Shown: positions 1-6,833, counted from the first letter of the stretch. The stretch: 52,408 bases of DNA from Robiginitomaculum sp. (GCA_023301505.1 JALZUP010000026.1:1-52408), one strand, 5' to 3'. Numbers and translations: made by a program. The notes: generated by a model from the letters alone, not told the origin.

Positions 1-99
1 GCATCTTCTGGGATTTGCTTCGAAATTTTCACAACAATTGCATTCAACTTCGCGTTTGACAAATTTAGATTCGGAAACAATTCCTTCATCCTTTTCTTT
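1..99. repeat. Terminal direct overlap, left copy
   Basis: These 99 bases are identical to 52310-52408. An exact overlap of this size at both ends is what a circular or circularly permuted molecule gives after assembly, and a coding frame continues across the join. I take it as proof of a complete genome. It could instead be a short true terminal repeat, but 99 bases is short for that. Confidence 0.95.
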
Positions 100-122
100 G
101 TCTTACTGATTTTAATTGCCAT
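1..122 (-). CDS. Scaffold-like protein, N-terminal part (gene spans the circular join)
   Basis: This is the 5' end of the gene that continues at 52309-51736. The ATG at 122 opens the frame (MAIKISKTKKRMKE...), 11 codons upstream of the first ATG found inside the repeated end. With this start the protein is 231 residues. A -7 promoter box lies about 30 bases upstream, and the spacer ends CATACAAA just before the ATG, with no Shine-Dalgarno sequence. The function is discussed under the C-terminal part. Confidence 0.8.
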   Translation of the reverse strand, partial: MAIKISKTKKRMKELFPNLNLSNAKLNAIVVKISKQIPED

Positions 123-152
123 TTGTATGGATTTTTTGGATTAATAATGATA

Positions 153-160
153 CAAATGTA
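153..160 (-). promoter_or_regulatory. Promoter -7 box for the capsid gene cluster
   Basis: The minus strand reads TACATTTG, a match to the Bacteroidota -7 consensus TAnnTTTG. It sits between the terminator that follows the portal gene and the start of the scaffold-like gene at 122. The -33 region is poor, with no clear TTG at 19-21 bases. It probably starts a strong late transcript for scaffold, decoration protein and capsid. Confidence 0.5.
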
Positions 161-209
161 TATTATTTTTAGTCAAAAAACATTGTAAATATAGAAAACA
201 CAATTCCAT

Positions 210-245
210 AAAAAAAACCCAACGATATTTCGAAGGGTTTTTCAT
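210..245 (-). terminator. Rho-independent terminator after the portal gene
   Basis: On the minus strand an AAAAACCC / GGGTTTTT stem, with an inner CGA/TCG helix, is followed by a run of T. It lies 20 bases after the portal stop codon and before the capsid promoter, so it separates the packaging and capsid transcripts. The stem is symmetrical and could act in both directions. Confidence 0.75.
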
Positions 246-264
246 AGGTGTTTTTTTTACTTTT

Positions 265-1698
265 CTATTCTGCAGTCGGTGGATCTGCAGGTGTTTTTTC
301 TGCCTTATTGTCACGGTCTTTCAAAAGTTCTTCCAATTCATCTTCTAAATCTTCTGTCATATCCAATGACTGAACTGCAGCCTTGACACTTAAAATTCCA
401 CTTTCAACTGCACGCGATAAAGTTTCAACAGTTTCTTTCAAATCGTTTGGAATTATAGAATTGAATTGAACAGTGAAATATGTTTCGCGTGATTCACTTG
501 AAAGTTTTGTTGCGGTGGTTGTGATGGTCCCTGCCATAAAAAGATTGATAATTCTTTCGATGGACGTTCTGTTTTCACCTTCATTCATTTTTGCTTTGAT
601 CACCGCATCCAAGAACATCAATCGAATTGCTATTCCTGAAATTGCACCAATACCAGAAAGACTATCAAACGAAATGTCTGGTGTCGAAGAAAGTGAATAA
701 ATATACTTTTCCAGATATTCCAATTCAAGTTTGATTGATTCTGGTGCTTGATCATAGGTTGCAAACTTCACATCACCGTGAACCCACTTTCCATCTTCAT
801 CCTTCTTCATATCAATTCTGAATGCTTTTCCATCTTCATCCTTGTCTGGCGCGCCACTTACATCACCATAAAGAAGAAGAATCGGATGTCCAGAATAATC
901 ATTCGATGCAGACAATTTTGAAAGTGTTGTTTCAATCCTGTCGATCATTTCCTGAACTGGCTTCCATTCTGGTGCTTCCTGTTCAAAATATACAATCGGA
1001 ATCTTTTTGAATCCGTGTGGTTTTTTAGGTTCCAAAATAAAATCACCATCAACCTGTTTGAAGTGGTACAAGAATTCTTCATCATAAACAAAAACATTCT
1101 TTTCTTCTTTTTTGTTCTGGCCAATGACCGTGAATTCCCAAGTAAAATATTTCATATCACCAAACGCATCAAAAGTTGGTGTCATTTTACCATTCTTACT
1201 TTCAAGGATCTTGCACTTGATGTCTTTCTTTTCATTTACACCGAACATTTTATTCAACCAGTTCTGTGGTTTAATATCCTTGATGTAGAACAACAATGCA
1301 CTTTGCGTTTCTGTCTTCTTCAATAGAATCAATTTTTGAAGAAGCGAATCAACACGATTTGAACGCCAAAGACGTGTGATTTCATCCACCAACTTGTTTT
1401 TCGTTGATGCTTTTAAGGTGATAGGTTCACCAATTTCAAACGCGGTTGCGGTTGTTGAAATCTTTTGTTGAAATGGAATTGGGATCCTTACTGCAGGAAC
1501 ACGTTTTTTTAATTGGCCAGATCCAACAGACTTGTCAACCTGTGTTTTTCCAATTTGCGTTTCACGTTTGTCACGCTTATTTTCGTGATATTCTTCACGA
1601 TATGATTCAATTTCTTCGTTGTCTTTGCCGCCTGCGGTCAAAACAGGAATTGCATCTGCAGGACTTTCAGAATTTAACAATGCGATTATTTCTTCCAT
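265..1698 (-). CDS. Portal protein (SPP1 gp6-like)
   Basis: This 477-residue protein resembles the SPP1 gp6-type phage portal family in length and in its mixed charged N-terminus, central beta-rich body and acidic C-terminal tail. Portals form the dodecameric ring at one capsid vertex, through which the terminase pumps DNA and to which the tail joins. It follows the large terminase and a protease in transcription order, the classic packaging arrangement. The ATG at 1698 has a TAAATTTG promoter box 33 bases upstream. The C-terminus is rich in E, D and K and probably disordered. The family call is by pattern and gene order; no catalytic residues exist to confirm it. Confidence 0.85.
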   Translation of the reverse strand: MEEIIALLNSESPADAIPVLTAGGKDNEEIESYREEYHENKRDKRETQIGKTQVDKSVGSGQLKKRVPAVRIPIPFQQKISTTATAFEIGEPITLKASTKNKLVDEITRLWRSNRVDSLLQKLILLKKTETQSALLFYIKDIKPQNWLNKMFGVNEKKDIKCKILESKNGKMTPTFDAFGDMKYFTWEFTVIGQNKKEEKNVFVYDEEFLYHFKQVDGDFILEPKKPHGFKKIPIVYFEQEAPEWKPVQEMIDRIETTLSKLSASNDYSGHPILLLYGDVSGAPDKDEDGKAFRIDMKKDEDGKWVHGDVKFATYDQAPESIKLELEYLEKYIYSLSSTPDISFDSLSGIGAISGIAIRLMFLDAVIKAKMNEGENRTSIERIINLFMAGTITTTATKLSSESRETYFTVQFNSIIPNDLKETVETLSRAVESGILSVKAAVQSLDMTEDLEDELEELLKDRDNKAEKTPADPPTAE

Positions 1699-1730
1699 TT
1701 CGTGTGTTGTTTGTTGTTCAATGCTTTCGG

Positions 1731-1738
1731 CAAATTTA
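1731..1738 (-). promoter_or_regulatory. Possible promoter -7 box before the portal gene
   Basis: The minus strand reads TAAATTTG, matching TAnnTTTG, in the 45-base gap between gene 1744-1980 and the portal. No TTG lies at the expected -33 spacing, so it may be weak or chance. Confidence 0.35.
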
Positions 1739-1743
1739 TCATT

Positions 1744-1980
1744 TTAATTTGAAAGATAGGTTCTGTCAATGCAAATGGCAGCCCATTCAACTTCTTTTGG
1801 TTTGAATTCGTCAAGTATTTCAACGATAAAATCATCCACTTCACGCCTATCAAATGAATTGTGTGTCGCAATTATATTTCCGTTCTGGTGCGTGTCGAAT
1901 ACTGGCAAACAATCACAAATGAATGAAAGATTGTGAACTTCAAGATCATCAACAGGGACCACGTGTATTTCTTTAATCAT
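1744..1980 (-). CDS. Small conserved-looking protein in the packaging cluster
   Basis: This 78-residue acidic protein is not recognised. The chosen ATG at 1980 overlaps the end of the protease gene by 8 bases, typical of coupled phage genes; a longer version would run deep into the protease. The N-terminus (MIKEIHVVPVDDLEVHN) looks beta-rich, a CDC motif follows, and the C-terminal half is helical with many acidic residues. Its place between protease and portal suggests a role in head assembly or packaging, but nothing in the sequence proves it. Confidence 0.65.
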   Translation of the reverse strand: MIKEIHVVPVDDLEVHNLSFICDCLPVFDTHQNGNIIATHNSFDRREVDDFIVEILDEFKPKEVEWAAICIDRTYLSN

Positions 1981-2401
1981 TACGCAAATATAGTTTTCCA
2001 TTGTCACAATCCACAACCGCACCTGCAGATGAAAGAAAGTTCATTCCTATGATTCCGTTCACCATAAAGTCACCAGATGAAAGAAGTGATTCACGGACCT
2101 GTTTCAAGTTCAATATCACAAATGTCTGGTCCTTGAATCTAATATCACCAATTGAAATGGTGTTTGATACTGAAATATTTGCATTCACTTCACCATCAAT
2201 TCCAGACGCATTTGATTCATAGTTCGGTTTTACTTTGAATATCATTCTGTGATTCTTTGAAATGCAGTTGTGTGTTGCACCTGTGTCCAGAATGAATTTT
2301 CCGATCACACCATTTACACGAAGACGAACAAAGAACTGGCCATTGTTCATCCTGTGAAGGTTGAAGATCTTGAATCCTTGTTCTTGCATATACTTTATCA
2401 T
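1973..2401 (-). CDS. Retropepsin-like aspartyl protease
   Basis: This 142-residue protein has the hallmarks of a clan AA single-domain aspartic protease. The active-site motif FILDTGATHNCIS sits at about residues 37-49 (D39-T-G). A second hydrophobic-glycine element, VNGIIGMNFLSSAG, lies at about 114-127, matching the ILG-x-xFL block of retropepsins, followed by VVDCDNGKLYL. Such enzymes work as homodimers, each giving one Asp. It lies between the large terminase (12-base gap) and the portal, where many phages place the prohead maturation protease. I see no serine-type prohead protease, so a maturation role is a reasonable inference. The start could also be the internal ATG at 2389. Confidence 0.8.
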   Translation of the reverse strand: MIKYMQEQGFKIFNLHRMNNGQFFVRLRVNGVIGKFILDTGATHNCISKNHRMIFKVKPNYESNASGIDGEVNANISVSNTISIGDIRFKDQTFVILNLKQVRESLLSSGDFMVNGIIGMNFLSSAGAVVDCDNGKLYLRND

Positions 2402-2412
2402 AGTTTTGTTTT

Positions 2413-3903
2413 TTACCAGACAACGCCCATTTCCGCAACGGTCTTTTCTGTTCCCATCACTTCTGTCGGTGAATTGTGTGCAATGTGTCCATAACGGACC
2501 GCATCAATGATGTGATTGTGTTTATCAATAGGTTGATTGATGAATATTCCTTGAACCTGTTTGAATTTGTAGTTTTCACGTTCCTTCTTTGCGTGTTTCC
2601 AAAGTTTTTCTTTGTCCATCACACAATGGATCTTCTTCTTCTTCATTGAAGTCAACCAATACATCACGGATTTTGTTTTCTTCACCTTCTTCACATTCCA
2701 GTTCAATTTCCGAAGTGCTTTCACCATTTCAACCGCACCTTTGTTTTCACTGGTGTATTTGTCAGATGAATCACAAGTGATCAATTCACCATCAATCACC
2801 TTGTCACTTTTGTTTTTTATGATCCCATTTTCAAAGAATAGATCATTCAACTTTTCACTGGTGTCAAGTGGTTCATATCCTTTGACTTCGAACCAAATAT
2901 TTTCGTCATCTTCTGCATACTTCACCAATGCGTTTGGATCATTTGTGAATCCAAAGTCATTTGCAAAAGTGTGTGCGATGTCTGGCCATTCTTCAATGAA
3001 AAACATTTGTTTGATCACCGCGCCTTTCATAGATCCACGAAGTCCAAGTCCGTAAACACGCCATTCATATTCATCTGCAGTTCCAGATTCCCAATTTGTG
3101 GGATGCTTCGGTGGTTGATTTTTATCATCAACAGGTTTTCCAAGATACCAGACTTCACCTTCATTTGTTATGGTGTATGAATCTGGCAACCACGGTTCCA
3201 GTCCTAAAATTTCATTTCTTTCAGATGGTGAAATGTGTTGATTGTCACGAAAAGTTGTTCGAAGGAATCCAACGTCTGGACGCGGTTCAACTTTATTAAA
3301 AACCCAATGATCCGTGAACGATGGATTGTAATCGGCCCACCAGAACTTTCGACAACGCATCTTCAATTGATTGAAGACTGCTTCTGGTATGTGCATAATC
3401 TCATTGAAAAACACATAGTCGGATCCTGCACCGTGTTTCTTTCCTACTTTATCACAACCAACAAATTTGATTTTATTGTAACCGATGCGGATCTGCTTCA
3501 CTATTTGTGCAGATTCAAATGGATGCGGTAATCCAAAGTCATCCATCCTTCTTTTGAAATCATCATAAAGCGTTTCAGAAAAAGATGCGAATGTTTCACG
3601 GACCACTAGGATCGTGCAGTTCTTTTCAACGTGCGTGCATAACCAGATGATGAAGTCAATTCCAGACCAAGTTTTTCCAGATCTTGAACTTCCTTCCAGA
3701 ATGCAACCTGCAACGGAATTATTGATCAATTCACCGCGCTTGTCACGGACCTGATTTTTTAATGAAGTATATAAAAATTGATAGTTTGGATTTGTATCTG
3801 CAGAAAGGTTGATCAATCCATCTTTCAGGATGTCAATCTTTTGTTCTTCCAGTAGCATTTCCAATTCAAACAATTCATCGTCTGTAATCTGTACATCTGT
3901 CAT
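2413..3903 (-). CDS. terL: Terminase large subunit
   Basis: This 496-residue packaging motor carries an N-terminal ATPase domain with Walker A GSSRSGKT (71-78) and a Walker B-like strand YVFFNE (163-168, E168). The C-terminal RNase H-fold nuclease has candidate metal-binding aspartates D316 (FANDFGF), D378 (ITCDSS) and D467 (IIDAVRYG). This pattern and length fit the Terminase_3/PBSX type. It cuts concatemers and pumps DNA into the prohead through the portal. I chose the ATG at 3903, because the upstream in-frame ATG at 3930 would place the start inside a terminator hairpin. A promoter and terminator sit directly upstream, so expression may need read-through. Confidence 0.93.
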   Translation of the reverse strand: MTDVQITDDELFELEMLLEEQKIDILKDGLINLSADTNPNYQFLYTSLKNQVRDKRGELINNSVAGCILEGSSRSGKTWSGIDFIIWLCTHVEKNCTILVVRETFASFSETLYDDFKRRMDDFGLPHPFESAQIVKQIRIGYNKIKFVGCDKVGKKHGAGSDYVFFNEIMHIPEAVFNQLKMRCRKFWWADYNPSFTDHWVFNKVEPRPDVGFLRTTFRDNQHISPSERNEILGLEPWLPDSYTITNEGEVWYLGKPVDDKNQPPKHPTNWESGTADEYEWRVYGLGLRGSMKGAVIKQMFFIEEWPDIAHTFANDFGFTNDPNALVKYAEDDENIWFEVKGYEPLDTSEKLNDLFFENGIIKNKSDKVIDGELITCDSSDKYTSENKGAVEMVKALRKLNWNVKKVKKTKSVMYWLTSMKKKKIHCVMDKEKLWKHAKKERENYKFKQVQGIFINQPIDKHNHIIDAVRYGHIAHNSPTEVMGTEKTVAEMGVVW

Positions 3904-3918
3904 AAAACAAAAGTATAT

Positions 3919-3955
3919 AAAAAAACCCATTCAGAATGAGAGGTTCCGAATGGGT
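3919..3955 (-). terminator. Terminator/attenuator just upstream of terL
   Basis: An 8-bp stem, ACCCATTC with GAATGGGT, closes a loop and is followed on the minus strand by TTTTTTT. It ends only 16 bases before the terL start and about 38 bases after a -7 promoter box. A transcript started there would be cut off at roughly 65-70 bases unless the terminator is read through. The sequence TTCTGAATGGG is shared with the terminator at 28976-29003. Confidence 0.75.
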
Positions 3956-3992
3956 GATTCTTGCAAGGAGAACTATTGTAATTAACAGATTT

Positions 3993-4000
3993 CAAATATA
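3993..4000 (-). promoter_or_regulatory. Promoter -7 box upstream of terL
   Basis: The minus strand reads TATATTTG, a full match to TAnnTTTG. It follows immediately after the terminator of the structured RNA at 4004-4172 and precedes the terL attenuator. The packaging genes may therefore have their own promoter plus an anti-termination step. Confidence 0.5.
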
Positions 4001-4003
4001 GTA

Positions 4004-4172
4004 TAAAAAAAGATGCACACCGTTTAATTGATGCACATCTTTCAAAGAACGTCCGTCTGTCATCTGGTTAATGACAATCAACGGACAACAGATCCAAACT
4101 AAACGCGACATTTATTAGAGATCTGTTTGCTTTAAGAATCCGCGCCTTGTCTGGTTAACAAGGAACGCGGAT
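4004..4172 (-). ncRNA. Structured RNA with twin identical-loop hairpins
   Basis: Read on the minus strand, this stretch folds into a series of hairpins. Hairpin one (4172-4138) has a 7-bp outer stem ATCCGCG/CGCGGAT, a TT bulge, a 6-bp inner stem CCTTGT/ACAAGG and loop TAACCAG. Hairpin two (4127-4087) has an 8-bp AACAGATC/GATCTGTT stem. Hairpin three (4086-4051) has outer stem GTCCGT/ACGGAC, a TGAT bulge, inner stem TGTCAT/ATGACA and the same loop TAACCAG. A terminator (AAAGATG/CATCTTT then T7) ends it at 4004. The two outer hairpins share architecture and loop but not stem sequence, which points to selection on RNA structure. It may be the 3' end of the accessory operon transcript. Its role is unknown. 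Confidence 0.6.
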
Positions 4173-4200
4173 CAACTGCACCAACAACCGAAATGAATTT

Positions 4201-4323
4201 TTAAGATGATGCAGTGTCTTTTGTTTTTGACGAACGGATCTTCAAAAACACTTTATGATAACAACCAAGACAAAGTGTTGTGCATTTCACAATGGAATTG
4301 TTTGGTCTGTGACAATATTTGAT
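4201..4323 (-). CDS. Cys-rich zinc-ribbon-like ORF without a normal start
   Basis: This frame encodes about 40 residues beginning KYCHRPNNS and containing KCTTLCLGCYHK, a Cys/His spacing typical of a small zinc-binding protein. It ends at a TAA at 4201. There is no ATG, GTG or TTG. The frame follows the stop of gene 4325-4612 as TAA-A-ATC-AAA, exactly where an ATG would be expected by analogy with other joins here. It would also be fused to that gene if the A8 run at 4342-4349 were one base shorter. It may be a frameshifted C-terminus, a gene with a mutated start, or a real gene with an unusual start. Confidence 0.4.
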   Translation of the reverse strand: MKYCHRPNNSIVKCTTLCLGCYHKVFLKIRSSKTKDTASS

Positions 4324-4324
4324 T

Positions 4325-4612
4325 TTAGTCGTGATAATTTCTTTTTTTTCTGTGTTTGTTTGGTATTCCTGCTTTTCTATTTATGGACGGTAATTCAACA
4401 AATTCGTGATCAAACTTTGGTACTTCGTGAATGATCATTGGTTCTGGTCCTTCATCAACAAATGCGACATCATAATTCTTTCCATCTTCTGGTGTCAAAT
4501 GATCAACAATGTGAACTTCGTGTCCGAATTGAAGAAGTTTCAATTTTGCTTCTAGTGCTGCGGATCCAACACCAATGATTGCGATCTTCAATTTCTTGTC
4601 GTTGTTTTTCAT
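4325..4612 (-). CDS. Short Rossmann-type nucleotide-binding protein
   Basis: This 95-residue protein opens with a dinucleotide-binding fingerprint: beta strand LKIAIIG, then GVGSAALEAK and a second strand EVHIVDHL (about residues 8-37). That matches the first beta-alpha-beta unit of FAD/NAD-dependent enzymes. The rest is too short for an enzyme, with an acidic middle and a basic tail (KHRKKRNYHD). Its start overlaps the HNH gene stop by 4 bases (ATGA). The frame may continue into the Cys-rich ORF at 4323-4201 through an A8 tract. The function is unknown. Confidence 0.65.
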   Translation of the reverse strand: MKNNDKKLKIAIIGVGSAALEAKLKLLQFGHEVHIVDHLTPEDGKNYDVAFVDEGPEPMIIHEVPKFDHEFVELPSINRKAGIPNKHRKKRNYHD

Positions 4613-4983
4613 TTGAACAGTTCTGTTTGATTCTTGTTTTCTGAACGTCTTCTTTTCTTTTCGTCTGCATCATATCGAAGATGACACAATTGACACATTG
4701 ACATCAAACGTTCATCTTTCACATCTTTGTTTTCTTCATCGTGATCGAGGTGTGCGATGGTTAAAACAACACGAACCATCTTTGTGTTCGGATCAATACT
4801 TCTGGCGTGTTCTTCATCTTCAAACCATCCAACGACTTTTCCATTCTTCTTTGCAGACCAATATGACAAAAGATGTTTGTTTACACAACCATTCAGTTCA
4901 CATTGATGTTGTGCGCGTTCCAATATCCGTGGACGTATTTCTGACAACCAATTGTCTGGATATTTAGAATAATTTATTGGCAT
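4609..4983 (-). CDS. HNH nuclease-like protein
   Basis: The 124-residue product shows the HNH/zinc-finger nuclease pattern: an N-terminal CELNGC, a central beta strand with TIAHLDHD (about residues 79-86) and a C-terminal CQLCHLRYD. The paired Cys residues would hold structural zinc and the AHLDHD histidines the catalytic metal. Small HNH proteins in phages act as homing or packaging-associated nickases. I chose the ATG at 4983 (MPINYSKYPDNW), which overlaps the previous gene by 10 bases. It has no terminase next to it, so a packaging role is not supported by position. Confidence 0.75.
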   Translation of the reverse strand: MPINYSKYPDNWLSEIRPRILERAQHQCELNGCVNKHLLSYWSAKKNGKVVGWFEDEEHARSIDPNTKMVRVVLTIAHLDHDEENKDVKDERLMSMCQLCHLRYDADEKKRRRSENKNQTELFK

Positions 4984-5384
4984 CCAAAACACTTAATGAA
5001 ATCGAATTCATCTGGCAACATACAACCACAATCAATGCAAGAATTCCCTTTCTTGAATGTAGCGCATTGAATATCACTAGCGTTGTGAAGACCACCATTT
5101 TCTTCTTTAAGATCAATACACGTTCCAATGATGTTTCCTGTGAATCCAGTCTGTGAATATTCGATTTCTTTTACAACGAACTTGAACCATTTTCCAGAAT
5201 CCAAACTGTCATCAATAAGGATCGTGTCACCTGTCTGTGGCTTGATGTGCATTTCAGATCTGAACACTTCCTTTCCATTTTCAATGAACTTGTATTCTGT
5301 GAAGACGTTTTCTTGAAATTCTTTCACCACGTCGAACACTATGTTTCGGATGAAATTCTTGATTGCATTTTTTATCTTTTTCAT
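4974..5384 (-). CDS. Unknown protein with C-terminal zinc ribbon
   Basis: The 136-residue protein is not recognised. The N-terminus is a basic amphipathic helix (MKKIKNAIKNFIRNIV). The middle is beta-rich and contains a passage like a small barrel (TGDTILIDDSLDSGKWFKF). The C-terminus has CIDCGCMLP...CFGC, a likely zinc site. It overlaps the next gene's start and the previous gene's stop, so it is part of a tightly coupled operon of small accessory proteins. Confidence 0.65.
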   Translation of the reverse strand: MKKIKNAIKNFIRNIVFDVVKEFQENVFTEYKFIENGKEVFRSEMHIKPQTGDTILIDDSLDSGKWFKFVVKEIEYSQTGFTGNIIGTCIDLKEENGGLHNASDIQCATFKKGNSCIDCGCMLPDEFDFIKCFGCQ

Positions 5385-5569
5385 TTTACTGGTTTAGTTG
5401 TTAATAAATCTTGAACACTTTTAGGTGACTTATATCCTAGTATCTGCATTATTTCACGAATAGAATTGCCATCATTCTTCAATTGTTTTGCCAGAACAAT
5501 CTTCGCTTCTTTACTTATGGACTTATGAAATGGAATAACACCAGAACCTTTGCATATTGGACACTTCAT
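5381..5569 (-). CDS. Small zinc-knuckle plus HTH protein
   Basis: This 62-residue protein starts with a CPICKGSG motif, half of a DnaJ-type zinc knuckle. A helix-turn-helix-like segment follows (about residues 24-55: AKQLKNDGNSIREIMQILGYKSPKSVQDLL), resembling resolvase or MarR-type recognition helices. It could be a DNA-binding regulator. It overlaps both neighbours by 4 bases. Confidence 0.6.
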   Translation of the reverse strand: MKCPICKGSGVIPFHKSISKEAKIVLAKQLKNDGNSIREIMQILGYKSPKSVQDLLTTKPVK

Positions 5570-5814
5570 TGTTGTGTTTTGTATTCAATTGCAAGTTTCA
5601 GACCATTCAATTCACGAATCAACGTGTCAATCTTCTGGAACATTTCTTCTTTTCCGTTTGGTTCATCAATATCATTCCACAACAAGATTGTTCTGTTGCA
5701 ATCGCTTATTCGAATGCACACCCTGTCGTTGTCTTTTATCTTCGTGTGAATCATTGATGAAGATGTCACACTTTCTGGTGCAAGGAAAACTTTTTTGTTG
5801 TGTATGGCGGCCAT
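5566..5814 (-). CDS. Hypothetical small protein
   Basis: This 82-residue protein has no recognised family. The first half is beta-rich with the strand pair RVCIRISDCNRTILLW. The second half is an acidic-basic amphipathic helix (EEMFQKIDTLIRELNGLKLAIEY). It overlaps the next gene by 4 bases and is coupled to it. Confidence 0.6.
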   Translation of the reverse strand: MAAIHNKKVFLAPESVTSSSMIHTKIKDNDRVCIRISDCNRTILLWNDIDEPNGKEEMFQKIDTLIRELNGLKLAIEYKTQQ

Positions 5815-5816
5815 AG

Positions 5817-6230
5817 TTATTTCTTTATAGGTTCGCCAAATTTGTTTCCAATTTTACGCATATAGCACAAACCTTTCTTTTCCGTGTCGATTCCTTTCTT
5901 TGAATACTGGTTGAAAGTATGGTGAAAATCTGTTGCGTATGGATTGAACACCGCACCGTTGTCTTGTGATGATGCGAACATAAAAGAACCGTATCTGAAT
6001 ACAACTGTCAATTTCATTCCAGATTGTTCCAGAACATCGTGTTCATATATTTCTTCGGCATTCATTCCAAATACACCAGTATATTGTGCATCTACATATC
6101 GGAAACATCCAGACACCCTTGACGGTGAACTGAAACATCCTTTTTCTAATTGACCCCATTCTGTGACCGAAATCAAGTGGTCATCTGCGTTGAAATGGTA
6201 TCGTTTGAATTTTAAAAGTCTTGTTTTCAT
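5817..6230 (-). CDS. YopX-family protein
   Basis: The 137-residue protein matches the YopX pattern. The sequence QYTGVFGMNAEEIYEHDVLE (about residues 49-68) corresponds to the family's QYTGLKDKNGKEIYEGDI core, followed by the strand VVFRYGSFMF. YopX proteins are small beta-rich proteins common in phages and prophages and of unknown function. It overlaps the preceding gene by 4 bases. Confidence 0.8.
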   Translation of the reverse strand: MKTRLLKFKRYHFNADDHLISVTEWGQLEKGCFSSPSRVSGCFRYVDAQYTGVFGMNAEEIYEHDVLEQSGMKLTVVFRYGSFMFASSQDNGAVFNPYATDFHHTFNQYSKKGIDTEKKGLCYMRKIGNKFGEPIKK

Positions 6231-6436
6231 AATATTCTTCTTTTTATGTCTTCACGGATCTTGTGTCTGAATGGATTGTTTTCGAAGTCATCCGTTTCTT
6301 CGAAGTCATTGATTGTGATTCCTAGTGAATCGGTTTCGTTTGAAACACAAATGTATTTCATCCCTTTCTTCGGTTTGTCGTGAATGTGTTTTTCAAAGTC
6401 CATATATCCACGACACAATATTGCAATTGTTTTCAT
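6227..6436 (-). CDS. Hypothetical small protein
   Basis: This 69-residue protein is not recognised. It starts with a hydrophobic strand (MKTIAILCRGY) and ends in a charged, helical, basic tail (REDIKRRIL). Its ATG overlaps the TGA of the small membrane-protein gene upstream, and its own stop overlaps the YopX gene start, so it is clearly part of the same translationally coupled string. Confidence 0.6.
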   Translation of the reverse strand: MKTIAILCRGYMDFEKHIHDKPKKGMKYICVSNETDSLGITINDFEETDDFENNPFRHKIREDIKRRIL

Positions 6437-6534
6437 AGGTCTTTTTTGTTTTTACGTTCTTCATCTTTGTTGTCCGCCCATTTAAAAGCATCCCAAAGAA
6501 CATAAATAATTACTGCAACTATTATCATTTCCAT
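6433..6534 (-). CDS. 33-residue single-membrane-span protein
   Basis: A short frame, missed by usual length cut-offs, runs from the ATG at 6534 to a TGA that overlaps the next gene's ATG. It encodes MEMIIVAVIIYVLWDAFKW, a hydrophobic span, and then a strongly charged tail of D, E, K and R residues. This layout fits a tiny inner-membrane protein. The ATGA overlap and filled gap support it as a real gene. Confidence 0.6.
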   Translation of the reverse strand: MEMIIVAVIIYVLWDAFKWADNKDEERKNKKDL

Positions 6535-6542
6535 TGTATATT

Positions 6543-6833
6543 TCAATTTTTATGGTGATTAATACATTCCTGTTCGGTCTTGAAGACCAGTCCAAATCCT
6601 TTCAAATTAAGATTCACACCCATTCTTTTTGCCATCTGGTAAAATACATTTTTTTCTTTCTTCAATATCAAATGACCAGCGCATTGAAGATTGTGGTTCT
6701 TGTGACAGACGAATGATTCACCATCGATGATTTCTTTTATTCGTTCTTCACCTATCCATCCAGACAAACAATCCGTTCTGAATGGACACTTGATTTTTCC
6801 GTCACACGGTTTCTTTGCGTTTGGTAGATTCAT
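6543..6833 (-). CDS. DUF6283-like Cys-cluster protein
   Basis: The 96-residue protein shows the pattern CPFRTDCLSGWIGEER (about residues 16-31), then FVCHK and LQCAGHLIL. The C-P-F-R / G-W-I-G / C-H / C-A-G spacing is that of small phage proteins of the DUF6283 type. The Cys and His residues probably bind zinc or an iron-sulphur cluster. The biochemical role is unknown. It overlaps the upstream gene by 4 bases. A relative with similar spacing is at 14011-14334. Confidence 0.7.
   Translation of the reverse strand: MNLPNAKKPCDGKIKCPFRTDCLSGWIGEERIKEIIDGESFVCHKNHNLQCAGHLILKKEKNVFYQMAKRMGVNLNLKGFGLVFKTEQECINHHKN

Noticed and set aside
3904-3930. Longer terL start at 3930
   Set aside because: It would begin inside the terminator hairpin; the ATG at 3903 fits the promoter-terminator layout.
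3992-4111. 39-codon frame (MSRLVWICCPLIV...) inside the structured RNA
   Set aside because: It crosses three stems and the terminator and ends in a promoter box; the hairpin pattern explains the sequence better.
4004-4172. tRNA or tmRNA
   Set aside because: Hairpins have 7-base loops, but there is no acceptor stem, T-loop or CCA arrangement.
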